Of a stretch of 64,000 bases of DNA, positions 35,591 to 47,857 are shown piece after piece. How positions within the stretch are numbered: position 1 is the stretch's first letter; every line of letters starts with the position of its first letter. This DNA is from Sphagnum compactum. Its lineage: Eukaryota > Bryophyta > Sphagnopsida > Sphagnales. Under the pieces are notes generated by a model that ran no database searches, was not told the origin of the DNA, and worked only from the letters and a program-made list of their open reading frames with translations. The position numbers and the translations under genes were made by a program. The stretch lies in the NCBI GenBank assembly GCA_965153455.1, contig OZ234494.1, forward strand, positions 25,535,354-25,599,353, written 5' to 3'.

Positions 35591-37560
35591 TTATTGCTTC
35601 ATTTATTTTCACTATTTTTTTGGAATTCAGGAGTTTTGATGTACTTACAAGCTTGTGCCGGCCATGTCCACTTTGACTTGGCCTTTAGATTTTGTTATAT
35701 GAATGAATTTTCACCTGCAAGAAATTATCACAAGTGGTTTAAAACCTAAACTATAGTGTGTTCATGTATTCATTGGACAAAATGTTATTCACAATCACCA
35801 TGGAGGAAACAAAATAGAGATGCTTTGTGAGAACAAGGTTTTGCATAAATTTTGTGTTGGAGGTTCTTAATCCCATATTGATATTTTGTATTCCTATCAT
35901 GTGTACATGTACACCTATGAACTGAGAGTGAACTTAAACTTGAATTCAAAGACAAAAGAAGAATTGAATTAAATTTAAGAGACAAAAAAATTTAATTTAA
36001 ATTAAATTAAACATTAGGAACATTAAAACATACAATTGAGCTTTGAGTAAAAACGACAAAAACACACAAGGAGAGATGGAGAGACAAAAATGGTAAGCCA
36101 AAGATCTATCAAAAAAAAATTCTTTCAGAGGCATAAAAAGAGAAAGAGAGATATAGAGAGTTATTACTCCTTTGTGATTAATTTGAAAAAAATTATTCGA
36201 AGAAATTGTTCTACTTACTCTCTTTGAGGATGAAAATAGTTCATTTGAAAGGTCTACTTGATTTATTTACAAAAAGACAAACATAGAGACACATAGAAAA
36301 AAATAGAGATAAAGAGGATTTTTAGTGTGTAGAAATAGACACAAAGTACAACCAAATAGAATACTAGACAAACATATAAAAGAGGCAGACAAATAAAAAG
36401 TATTTTTATTTGTGTTTGGAAATCAAAATAGAATAAATAAAATTCTACTTATGTTTTGAAATAATCACAGAAAAAAAATCTACTTATGTTTGAAACCAAA
36501 CATAGAAAGCAAATAATTTCCTTATGTTTTGAAATAATCACAAAAAAATAATATACTTGTGTTTGAAACTAAACATAAAATGCAAAAATTTGGCTTGTGT
36601 TTGGAAATTGACACCAAAAAAAATCTTTTTTTAATTTGGAAATAAACAAATAAACAAATAGTTATGTTTTGAAATTAACATAGAAATAAGAAAAACAATA
36701 ACAAAGAAATATGAAAATTTTATGTGTTTGGAATTAAATAGAGATTTTTTTTTTCTGGAAATTGACATAAAAAAATTCTTTGTGTTTAGAATAAAACAAA
36801 GAAATAAGGATGTTGTTTTTTTTTGGAGATGGACTCACAAAAGCAATTTGGAATCAAATAATGAAATGAAAGACACAAAAACAAGAATGAGAGAAATGAG
36901 AAAAACAAAAATCAAAAGAAGAAATGAAAGACACAAAAATGAATGAAAGAAATGAGAACCTAAAAGAGAATTGACAAGGAAATATAGGTTGTGGTTGTGT
37001 CTTTTACCTTTAAGAGGATGTTGTATGTCATGAATGTGTTGCAGGTTTTATGTTGTAGGCGTGTTGGAAATGGAAAAACACATCAAGAATGACAGAAAAG
37101 CTCTGCACTTTCGCCTTCGCCTTCACTTTCGTTTTCACCTTTGAAATGGAGACAAACAAAGACGGACATAGGAAAACTTCTTCATGAAAAAAAGAAAAAC
37201 AAATAGAAATAGAAAGAGAAAGACACCAAGATAGACAAATAAATAACAAAGAAAGAGCTAAAAAGAAAAAGAGAGCAACAAAGCGAAAAACATAGCAAGA
37301 AAAATGGAGATAGAAGCAATGCAAAAACAAAGGGAGAATGAGAGAAAAAAAGTAGAGCGATAAACAAGGTGAGAAATATATATATATTCTTTTTCAATCA
37401 TTTATTTTGACCTTTTGTGATTTCATCAAAGTTTATTAAACTTGAGAAAAATAAATTGATCATTTGTAAGGCTTGTCCTCATTTTACGTCTTGCATATGG
37501 TAAATTGTCCCTGGTTCAATATGTTATTCTAGGTTTAACATACCATCCGGTTACAATTTT
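35591..37560. repeat. Purine-rich low-complexity region with tandem units
   Basis: From 36400 to 36850 a unit of about 60-65 bp recurs: TTATGTTTTGAAAT(A/T)A or TTGTGTTTGGAAA, then an AACA-TAGAAA-type tail. From 36850 to 37400 the plus strand is rich in GAAAGA and AGAGAGA words. The long Phe/Leu/Ser frames on the minus strand over 37028-37397 are a consequence of this composition and are not called as genes. Confidence 0.5.
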
Positions 37561-37564
37561 TGGC

Positions 37565-37990
37565 ATTTACTATTGATTCATAAATTCTTCATGAAGTATC
37601 TCAATAGTTTTATTAATGAAATGACTGCCTTGGTCACTTACAAAATGGGTCAGGTAGCCAAAGCAAGTAATAATTTGTTCACAAATAAAATTAATTGTGT
37701 TTTTAGCCGTGTTGTCACGAAGTGTTTTTGCTTTTACCCCTTTAATAGTATAATCAATCGCTACTATGATATATTGATTTCCAATATATCTTGATGCCGG
37801 TTTAATTGGTCCATAAAATGAAGTCCCCATTTCATGAAAGGTTCAAATGCCATAAATGATTTGAATGGTCCTTTACCACCTCACCATATAGGCTTTAAAC
37901 ATAAGCAAATGTCACAATTTTGACATAATTCAACAACATATTTATGCATAGTGGGCCACCAATAACCTAAAGATAATATTTTTCTAACAA
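37565..37990 (-). pseudogene. Integrase of Ty3/gypsy element 2, truncated
   Basis: The HHCC head reads YWWPTMHKYVVELCQNCDIC (about 37870-37960, minus). The core reads YIVAIDYTIKG-type sequence after MGTSFYGPIKPASRYIGNQY, in which the first catalytic Asp appears as Ser, then FVSDQGSHFINK with the second Asp. The frame ends at 37570 before the third acidic residue. Confidence 0.85.
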
Positions 37991-38299
37991 TAATATTCAT
38001 GCAAAATACCCTTCATGCAAATCTTCTAATATTTTAGATGCATCCTTTGAAAATAAATATTATTGTAGGACCCCATCCGATCCTAACTTATATAGTTGTC
38101 TGTCATATAATATGTAGGACCTAGCCCTTATGACCATTCAACTTCTTTCTTCTTTAAATACATCATTATCAAAGTAACCTTTTTAAAAATATTCCATGAT
38201 TGGACCATACCAATCAATTCCCACATTAAATAAATGAACATCAGGTAACTAATCATCTACCCCTTATGTCGGTTCCCCATGATTGATTATAGATAAGCA

Positions 38300-39560
38300 A
38301 TTTGGTAAAAAATGGATTGAACCCGATTTGTAAAGAACTTTAAAATCAAATTCTTGTAACAGCAAAAGCCATTTGGCAATTCGACCTGTCATTGTCAATT
38401 TGTTCACTAAATATAGTAATGCCTAATGATCTACAAAGAAAATAAAACTATTTCCTAACAAATAATGTTTAAATTTCTTCATGACATATATCATTACTAA
38501 AGCTTCCTTTTCAATTGTTGTATAATTATTTTCTACACTATTCATAAGTCTACTTGCATAGTAATATTGGTTTGTCAATGGTATTATCTGAATTTCGACC
38601 TAACATAACCTTTAATGCAAAGTTTGATGCGTTGGTATGTACATGAAATTCGATTTTCCAATTTGGTACCATTAACATTGTCAAACACATCATAGATGCT
38701 TTCATCCGCTCCCAAGATTTATTACAAGCTTCAATTCATTTGAATTCTTCATCTTTCCTTAATAGTTTGCACATGGGTGTCATTTTACTGGCAAAGTTTC
38801 GAAAAAAACCGGTAGAAACTAGTTGTTCCCAAAAATCTTTTTATTTTTGTTTCATTAACTAGCACTGGCATTGTAATGATTGCAGTAATTTTTCTAGGAT
38901 CCACTAATAATCCATTACTATAAACAATATGTCCAAATATAACATGCAAATTAACACATAATGCACTTTTTTTGGGTTAAGACTTATGCAATTTTGTCTA
39001 CATTCTTCCAAGCATTTTGTAATTGACCTAAGTGGTCTTTTTTACTTCCATATACACTAAAATCATCCAGGAATACTTGCATAAACTTATTCAAATATTC
39101 CTTAAAAGTCTTGGTCATCACTTTTTGAAAAGTGGTAGGAGCATTACATAACCCAAATGGCATAATGTTATATGCATATGCATTCCATTATGAAATAAAT
39201 GTATTATTTTCTGTCTTCTTTTGCCATTTTAACTTGGTTATAGCTGATGTAACCATTCGCAAATGAGTACATTTCATGTTCGGCCACTGAATCAAAAACT
39301 AAATCCAAGAAAGGTAACAGAAATGGATCCTCCTTGGTTTGGGCATTTAATTTATGATAATCCACACATATATGCAATTGGCCATTTTTCTTTGGCACAA
39401 TTACTAAAGGGGATAACCATTGGGTGGTTTATATAAGATATATAAATCCAGCGTCTAGTAATTTATCAAGGTCTTCTCTGACTTTTAATGCATAATTTGG
39501 ATTCATTTTGTATTGTCTTTCCTTAGCCGGTTAAACATTCACCATTAGTTCAATTTTATG
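38300..39560 (-). pseudogene. Reverse transcriptase and RNase H of Ty3/gypsy element 2
   Basis: RT motifs on the minus strand: MPKKNGQLHICVDYHKLNAQ (39398-39339), FANGYISYNQVKMA, MPFGLCNAPTTFQKVM (about 39160) and the catalytic FLDDFSVYG (about 39050-39078). RNase H continues to about 38300 with a KEALVMIYVMKKFKHYLLGN stretch. Frames are broken in at least four places. Confidence 0.85.
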
Positions 39561-40074
39561 CTCACATTATTGGAATTCCTTTTAATTCTTTATAGATCCA
39601 TGCAAAAACATCTATGTATTCCATCAACACTTTTTTTATTTATGCTTGAAATACAATTGGTAGTATGGCATTAATTAATACTTCTTTAGGTTCTTCGTTG
39701 CTTCCTAGCTTTCAGCTGTCACTATCCAACCAACGATCTTTTTATCTTTGATAATGATGTCGACAGCTTCATCCACTATTAGAGCTTCTCTTGGTTGATG
39801 CTCATAAAAATACATTGGATAATCAACTTTATCTTTTGGTTGTAACATACCATAGTCTATTTCTTTTAAGAAATATAGTTCTTTAAGCACTACTTCCCCT
39901 ACATGCCATAATTTTCATACTACATTATAAAGTTGTTCCTTTTTTCATTCCGACAATCCTTCTTCTCAATCAAATTCATTGTTTAAATTCTACGACTATA
40001 ATGATGACTTGATATTGATTTGTTTAATTATACTTAACGTCACAATTTGTTCTCCTAAAGTAATAATGAGGGTA

Positions 40075-40390
40075 TTATCATTCTAATTGTGATGAGTTCT
40101 GGCCAATTTCAGCCATGGCCGGCCCAATAACATGGAATAAGCTTCCACTTCATTCTCCATATTCAACATAGTGACTGAAATTTTGTAATCACAACTTGCC
40201 AAGTTGATTTTCAAATTCCTAATCAAACCAATTGGCTGTAACTTCCTTTGGTCAACCATTCACACCATAAATGAAATCGATTGAGGTCTTCTCAATTTGA
40301 GTTTCTTTTTCAAACTTTCAGAGATAATGTTCACATCGGATCCACCATCCAGTAACACATCCCTTACTTCAAATTTTCCCACCTGAATTT
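40075..40390 (-). pseudogene. Aspartic protease of Ty3/gypsy element 2
   Basis: The minus strand reads VLLDGGSDVNIISESLKKKL, the DGGS-type active-site segment of gypsy proteases, followed by MENEVEAYSMLLGRPWLKLA, the ILGRPWL-type C-terminal segment. It lies between gag and RT as expected. At least one stop. Confidence 0.8.
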
Positions 40391-41539
40391 GAACAACTGG
40401 CATAACTTCATGAAAATCTTCAACCTATGTTGTTATTTTGCAAACATCTACAACTTGATCTTCTTCATTTTGATTAAAGGTTTTTCCACCATCCCCCTTA
40501 ATTGAGGACAATTTTTCATCAATTGTCCCAACTTCACTTCTAATTTTGAATTCATAATTACTTCTGTAGCTTCTGCTATTAAGTTCATATTAACTCCATA
40601 CCCATTTGGTGTCTCAACCATTCCATCTCAGTTTGCCACGATACTTTGTGTAGTTATTATGTTTTAGTTCTTTAGACAAGTTTATTTTCCCTTGTCTAGA
40701 CTGTTGTCAACTCCCTATGATTTACTTGCCTCCATCAAATCGACTTTTCATGTCAACTTGTGACTTGCATTCATACTTCTTGTCATATCAACTTCTCATG
40801 TCGATGTGTCCATTCTGGTTGGTATGCCAACTCCTACTGGCTTGGCATATCAATTAGTTAATTCAGCTGACCCTTTGTGACCATTTGGCAAATTGACTTC
40901 CTTTGTTGTTCCCAATGGCATTTTTCCGTTCAACCTTCTTGGCTAAGTAAACAACTTGGCCAATTCCAAATTGGTAGGTAACGCTTGTACTTCAATGGGT
41001 CTATCTTCAAACTTTTGAATTTTCTATAATTCCTCAATTACATCCAAATGAACCTTCTTTTCTTTCTCCCATTTGGTTCATCAACCCCTTGTAAGATTGA
41101 CCTCTCTCTCTAGAGGCTCCTCAATTGGCATACTTGCCCTCTAATCTCGTGTGGTCACACACATCAATAACCGACTGGTCCCACTCAACCATATCAACAT
41201 TAATTTCCACTTTCAATTTGCAATTCTTCTCTTCCTTTTCCATTACTTTCTTCCACACTTGACAATTAACGTTTACATGCCCTTCTTTTCAAGTTCTTTT
41301 CAAGAACAAAAACACCTCACTCCATTCTGCCAAAATCTATTATTTTGATTATAACCATGTTGGTTATACCAATTATTTTAATTCTTTTGACCATTTGGTC
41401 TTGAATTATATTGTTAATTCCCAAATTGATTATTTGGTGTATTATATTCATGTTGTTGTTTCTATTTTTGTATAATTGGTACTTTTACTTGTACCACATG
41501 CATTAGAACAATTTCCCTCAAAGGACATCTTCCATACTC

Positions 41540-42330
41540 ATTCTGCTAGGACATTGATCAGTATTATGATCATTTTATTTGCATATATGACAAAATTTCT
41601 TTGATAATTTACATTCTTTTGTAAGGTGTCCTTCATTATAACAATTTTGACACTACACACCTTTTCTAATAGTTTTATAGTATTTTTTTGTTTCTTTCTT
41701 CTTTGGTCTCCATTTTTCTTCTTCATCAAAATCTTTTGATTCATCACTATCAAAGTCTTGGTGATATTGTGCTATACTTTTCTTTCTTATTGGCATCTTT
41801 TTTTCTATCATAATTGTCAACTCTACTACTTCCGCCAAAGTTTTTTGCGACATACTTATAATGGCCATTTTGACTTTAGTTTTCAATCCTTCTCTAAAAG
41901 CTTCTTTCAAATAAATATCATGTGGTCATTTTGGAATAACTGTGCAAAGTTGCAAAAATCTGTCATAGTAATTTTCTACATATTCATATTTCTTATGTTT
42001 TACATATTTCAAAGCTCCAGCTGCTTATCCTTCATTATGAATTTCACTAAATCGGCTGATGAAAGCCCATTGTACTTCATCCCATGTTGCCGCTATATGA
42101 GCAGTTTCATACCTGGCAAACCAATCAATAGCTCTCCCTTTAAGAAAAATTGGAAAATATTGTAATTTATTATCATTTGTATTTTCTCCATTAGTCACAC
42201 ACATTTTAGTTAGTTATGTATATGTATAATGGGATCATCATTGTCATGATACTTTGGTAGTTGAATGCACAAAACATTAGTAGGTACGACGACCACAAGT
42301 GGATTTACATTCCTTAACATTGTAGCAATT
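41540..42330 (-). pseudogene. gag of Ty3/gypsy element 2 with zinc knuckle
   Basis: The capsid-like part reads GRAIDWFARYETAHIAATWD, FISRFSEIHNEG and YDRFLQLCTVIP, typical of the plant retrotransposon gag domain. The open frame 41910-41653 is Lys/Glu-rich. The zinc knuckle CQNCYNEGHLTKECK (about 41605-41652) follows a stop. It would bind and package the element RNA. Confidence 0.82.
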
Positions 42331-43900
42331 GTTAAATGTTGAATTGACAAAGTTCTTGTATTCAACAAATCAAGATTCATAGTTGTTCCAAATAACTCTC
42401 TCTAATGGTTGATCACTACTTGCATTGTCGCTATGAGTTTTCACTGATTTTCCATTAGCTTGTCATCTTGGTATTTGAGGCCAACCCTTTTATGTCACCC
42501 AATTGATTATTCCAAATGTGTTGACAATAATATTTGGTGTATTCAATAACAATGTATTTAATTCTTCAATTGGTTCTTGATTTTCATGATCAACATTTGG
42601 TGAGCCTGTCTATGTAAATTGTTGAATCCCATCACTTGTCGATTCATTTACTTCCTCCACATCCGTTTGAGCCACTATAACCACCGCTTCCTCTTCTACA
42701 TGTTGAAGTACTTGATATGCTACAGGTGAATTAAAGATTGCACCAAGACCTCTCCATCTATTATGTGTAATAGATTACTGGGCTGCAATAGCAGCCTCTC
42801 TAGCTTCCTTTCAATTTTCTTTTATCCAGTCTTTCAATCTGTTATTTTTATTTTTTTCTCTATCTCTATCCAACATAGGCTCCAAACAAAAAAAAATTGT
42901 TTCTCTTCTATAACCATTTTTATTGCTACTCCTAATTTTCAATTCCCATACAATTTTAGAATCATGATTATAGACCATAATTTGTTTGATTCAATTATTT
43001 CATAAATGTATTCCTCATTCCCTCTTATTCTCATGACATATTCAGAACCCATAGACCTAGGTGCCCAAATCATATCACTTGGTATCCATTTTTTTTATTA
43101 ATGCATTAATGTTGGGTCTAGTAAATTCTCTTCTATCAAGGAATTGAATCAAATGATGCATTGAAAAACCCTTCTTTATAAGAATTAGTGTGATTATGTT
43201 TACAATTACTGGTAACCATCTTCTATATTTTTTCAATTATGTAGCATCGATAATCAATGACCTATGTTGAATACACCTCACCTCAGTACCACCATGTATT
43301 TTCTTAACAATCAATTCTTGTATGTTTTCTGGTAATGTTTTGAATTTTTCTTTAAAATTACCCTAGTCATTCAATTTTGGTGCATTCCTTGGCATGTGTA
43401 AATAATTCTGAAAATTCCACCCATAATTATAATTTATTCTTAATCTTTGTTTAACTTCTTCTACAGTTATAATTTCTTTCATCCATTCATCTTCTCTTTC
43501 AACAAGAGTCAATCTATCATTTTTCATAATGTCCTTCATATACATTATTATAATAATCCAGAAGTATCACTAATTTTGCCATGTCTTATTCATAATAAGT
43601 GAATAAATTTGGAAAAACTAATACTTGTTTAACCCCAAAATAATCATCTTATTCATTCTATTATGTTTTCTTTCAATTCTATAAGCACCCATCGAATCCA
43701 TGTATCCACAAGGTAATACCTTGTAAATAACATGTATCAAGCAAAATCCCAAATCATTTCACAATTTCCACTTTCCCTTCTTCAATTCCATTAAATTAAT
43801 TGTTATGTGGAAAGATCTCACATGAATTTGGAAAAATTACATTGTAAATCTTCCAATTTCTCCAACAATGAATTGAATTATCCCAAGCATGGTCACCAAA
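42331..43900 (-). other. 5' internal part of Ty3/gypsy element 2
   Basis: It lies between LTR and gag. Minus-strand pieces such as MKNDRLTLVEREDEWMKEII (43545-43480) and QNYLHMPRNAPKL look coding but belong to no family recognised here. The bases right after the LTR (TTTGGTGACCATGCTTGG on the minus strand) are where a tRNA primer-binding site would be; the matching tRNA was not determined. Confidence 0.45.
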
Positions 43901-44265
43901 TGTTAGTGATATAAATTTGCAGGTATTAGTTCTGGTTTTTCCATGAATAAATTAAGTACTTTTATATCACTACTGGGTTATTGTCCTACTCCATGAGAAT
44001 GAATACCATGTAAACATATTAACTAGGACAACATTCAATCCTTTTTAAGTATGGAGATTCATTCAATTAATTCCACATACAATGCTACATCACAAGAATG
44101 GAAGGAATAATATCTTTAATATTTCCATAAACCATGAAGCTCTACAATGTTTTGCTCCCTTCCTCTCATAATTCCTCTACTTACATCTTCTCCATAATGC
44201 TTCTTTCTCTCTCTGTTTGGAGTTCAATCGATTGAGGTTTGCATATAGATCCAAGGGGTGTAACA
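43901..44265 (-). mobile_element. 5' LTR of Ty3/gypsy element 2
   Basis: On the plus strand it starts TGTTAGTGATATAAATT and ends GGGGTGTAACA, so the ends are the inverted pentamer TGTTA/TAACA (TG...CA). Length 365 bp. It abuts the internal region on the gag side. The partner LTR is missing, so the borders rest on the terminal pentamers. Confidence 0.65.
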
Positions 44266-46032
44266 GATGTAGATGCAGAAACATTTATGAGATTGCAAGC
44301 CAGTTGATAGGTGATTATCTTAAGAAGCTGATATTCATAGGAAGACATACAATCATATGTAATTGCTAGTTTGGTTAATGCTTGACTTCTGATTGAGTTG
44401 CTAATGATGTAATGCCAAAGTGCTTAGTTGGTGTACCAAATGCTTGTTATAGAACACATAAGGTGTAGATGAGCTTTGAGGGAGGAAGGAGGTCCTCTTT
44501 CAAATGGATTGTACAGGGAGGGTCATTCCACAGATTGCAAACCTCATATCTGACATGAAAAGAGAGCAAAGCACTTTGGATTAGTTTGCAATATCTCATC
44601 TGGACATGCGCTTTTTTCCACTTCCAGAATTGGAGTGGTGACTAGCGATTTCTGGTATTTGAGAATTACAAAGAATTAGCAAGACCAAACCAATTCATCA
44701 ATATGGAAAGGCACACTTAGTGTCCAAAATCAAAGGAATTGCAACAACACACAGGGCAGTCAACTCAAACTCCCATCAACTTTCAATGTTAATGCTTTAG
44801 AAACAAACTGGAAATATCCTGAATATAATACATCACTTGTGACTGCATTGCAGGGTGTACACAAGTGAACTTACCTGATTGAACAACAGCACACAAGTAA
44901 CAGAATCTGAGTCTGATCTGAAACTGTAGTAGTCTGCATGAAGATTGTCACTCTGAAGATTCTACTGCTTCATAGAGAACACTGTAACCATTAAACAAGT
45001 TATTGATACAGAGCTCCAAGAATATTGTGCCTGAGGCTCTGCAGAATTTTGGCTGACTACTATCTTGTATGCAGCAATAAAATTCAACCCACGATATATG
45101 AACATCAATTGTAAATACAGTGCTGAAAGCCAGCCAAGGTCTAATATAGTAGCTTCCAGCACTGTCCTGCTCAACAGCTGCACTTTTCCTTGCCAACCTT
45201 CAACAGTTTCAAATCACATATATGATGCATACAAGTTTAATCCATGATACTTTGTCTATTATTTCATGGTGGAAACTACACATGGTACAGCTGTAGTTGG
45301 AACTGCTGAATGTATATGTGAGAATTCAAGCATTGGCAACAGCTGGCAGAGTTCATGCAGCTGTCATGCAGAATGGGTCACCTCACATAATCATAACTGT
45401 GCTCCCAGCTACAGTTGGTAAGTTATACCAAGACTTTTGCAGATATCAAGGTGCAAGTTTTTCCACAGTCAACCGCATTAAGCTGTTCGTGATAATTGGA
45501 GTAATTCTCATGCATATAGGCCTCTGAGTTTTGAATTATATACTAGGCGCACCATGGATGACTGGATGCTTTCTCTCTAGTCCAGCTGATGAGCTCATCA
45601 AAGCTGGCAGGCCCTAGCTAGCACAAAATCTCACACTGCTAAGATGAAGGACCGGTACATGGGAAGGGGAAGCAGCTGCTGCATACTGAGATTAACTGCA
45701 GAATGATATGAGGTCAATTTGGAGTGGACTGTAAGGTACTGTACCCTGCACCTGTGATCATCAAATATGCCACTGGTGGGACCTCATGTGATATTACTAC
45801 TATTCAAGCTGCAGCTGATCAATCTGTTACAGCAGCTGCAGTGGAAGAAGGTGGTGGTTTACATGCTAATCATATATAGCAACTATGGAATGGATGTTGT
45901 TGGAAAGAGGTAGGTGCAATGATCCTTCAGCTTTTGGGTTAACTGTTGAAGAGGGATGCTGCATGAATGTCTTACAGGAAAAGTAGCTGCTGCTGCAGCA
46001 TAGTTGGAGCCTGGAGGATAAAAAATTGCTAT
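44266..46032. other. Intergenic and 3' flank of the WIP gene
   Basis: No gene recognised. The last few hundred bases before 46033 are probably the WIP 3' untranslated region. CAGCTG words are frequent from 45330 to 46020. Confidence 0.4.
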
Positions 46033-47785
46033 CTATCCTGAGATATCAGGATCCGCATCATCTTCTGACATGACACTAGGGTCGTCTTCGTCCTCACAGG
46101 AGTCACCACCACCATGTGCAGCATGGCCATTGCCGAAAGCTCTAATGTGATCTTTAAGAGAGCGTTTGTGCTTAAAGTCGGAACCACAAGTGCAGTACCA
46201 CAACTTTCCGCAGTTCTTCTCGTGGGTCCGCCAGTCACCTCTAACAGCAAATGTCTTACAACATTTTCTACACATGAATGGCTTGATTCCGTGCTTCCGT
46301 TTGTAATGCGTTTGCAGGGTGCGGAAGTCCTTCAGTGGTTTGGACCGAGGGTGTTCGATATTGTTGCGGCATCCTTGCGCACAACAGTAGCAGGGAAGGC
46401 GAAGCATTGCTGTAGGTTGTGTGCCTCGCAGCGATTCAGGTCCTTTTCTGTACTGCGATCCATGGCCCCACATGTGCATCTGCAAGTCAGGCATCCACTA
46501 GCAAGCTTCAGCCAGACTGATCTATCAAATCAAACTAACGTCAATTGTCATAGACCGCCAATGTGAGGGTATCGTACTGATCTTAAAAGCCAACAGGATC
46601 GGACAACGAGCCTTGATTGAATAAGAACCTGCAGATTATTGTAACGGTTGAAGGTCTTGTTGCAAACATGACAGGAGAACTGCGTAGGTCCGACCAGAAT
46701 TTGGGCCGAGGTGGGAATCCAATACTGTCCTTCAAGTAGCAGCCGCCCCACCCTCTCAGCGATGTGATGATGAGAACCCTTTGTGGATTCCGCATCAGCA
46801 GCTGGGAGGGCCAGCTCGTAGCCACCGAGACCGGAGGTTCCATCGTGCCTTTTGGCCCCTGCTGATTCCATGCAAGCTGCATCATGAGTAGAGGAACTAG
46901 GAGGTCCGATGTGAAGTGCCACTGTAACATCATTGTCGTCAGAATATTCCTGACATGCAGCATTAGATTCTGCAAGGGCCGATAGCTGGTGCACGGCGGC
47001 CGCAGTTCGGCCCGGATACGATTTTTCCAGCTGCTGCAGATCTTCTTCTTCTTCTTCATCGGGTACTTGATCATCTGCAGTTGGAGGACTGAGGCTCAAG
47101 AAAGGCAGCGCCCGTCGGAGATGAGGAGGAGGAGGAGATGGTCCAGCAGCTTCCGATACACTGCACGATCGTTGGCGCTGATACAGCTTCGGTGCTTGTG
47201 CGAAGAAGTGTTGATTCGAATGTTGTTGTAAGGAACTGCAATGCTGTGGCTGCTCCAAAGGATAAAACTGTTCAACATAACCACGCAAGTAAAGCATGTT
47301 CTCCAAATTAGAATTGAAAATTGTGGCAAAATTAGTCCCAACGACTCACAATGACGATGCACGAAGCATGATCTGAAGCACTTAGAGCAATTGCCCATGA
47401 TGATGAGGACCACCCATCAGTCTAGACTTCTAGAGAAGATATGTGTGCAGATCATAAGATCCATTATGGGCTTGTGATGTGCACGCACCCTGCTGACAGT
47501 CGAGGTACTCCTCGGCGAATCCGGTCCGGTGGATAGCTGAGAATTGGAGCTGCTTGCTGCAGCTGCGGTCGTGCCGCCAGCTCGCAAGCTCATGTCAGTG
47601 AAAGGGATGGCAGCTGCAACGGTGGGCCATCCCACACTACTTACATCATGAGGCTGGAGTGCTACGAGGTGTCTATTCCACCATTCGTGACATAAGGGTG
47701 GTACTGGATGTGCATGAGGTATGGAGCTCAGAGATCGTGGCACTGCGACTGACGCGCCCTGTTCATGGCTCCGCCTCCAAGTCAT
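46033..47785 (-). CDS. WIP-family C2H2 zinc-finger transcription factor
   Basis: WIP proteins are plant nuclear transcription factors with four zinc fingers that act in tissue patterning. Exons on the minus strand: 47785-47489, 47267-46629, 46479-46033; 460 codons plus stop, phases agreeing. The signature [18 protein letters not shown] starts the WIP domain. Finger 1 ([15 protein letters not shown], then MHMWGH) spans the last intron, as is usual in the family. Then [13 protein letters not shown], finger 2 (YCCAQGC...), finger 3 ([20 protein letters not shown]) and finger 4 ([18 protein letters not shown]). N-terminal family motifs [12 protein letters not shown] and [10 protein letters not shown] are present. 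The tail is acidic. Finger 3 has Cys where Gly is common after the Cys pair. Exon 1 is less certain: it has no recognised domain but follows a TATA word and splices in phase. Without it, translation could start at the ATG at 47297. Confidence 0.92.
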
Positions 47786-47846
47786 TGCACCCCTTCCTTC
47801 CTTCCTTCCTTCTTCAACGTCTACTGATCGTCCTCTTCTGCACAAC

Positions 47847-47857
47847 CCTATATATCT
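47847..47857 (-). promoter_or_regulatory. Candidate TATA box of the WIP gene
   Basis: On the minus strand an AGATATATAGGG word lies about 62 bp before the ATG at 47785. No ATG lies between the expected transcription start (about 30 bp downstream of the box) and that codon. This supports the proposed first exon. Confidence 0.45.

Larger units (their letters stand above)
37565..44265 (-). mobile_element. Ty3/gypsy retrotransposon 2, truncated, minus strand
   Basis: 5' to 3' on the minus strand: LTR (44265-43901), untranslated or unassigned coding part, gag with zinc knuckle, protease, reverse transcriptase, RNase H, integrase. Order and motifs are standard Ty3/gypsy; no methyltransferase or PHD module is present. 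The sequence stops matching inside the integrase core at about 37565 and no 3' LTR was found, so the 3' end is lost. Stops and frameshifts throughout. Confidence 0.88.

Noticed and set aside
37028-37397. Two Phe/Leu/Ser-rich minus-strand frames
   Set aside because: They are the complement of a GAAAGA-rich low-complexity tract.
46583-47074. Second minus-strand frame inside WIP exon 2
   Set aside because: Alternate-frame shadow of the WIP coding exon.
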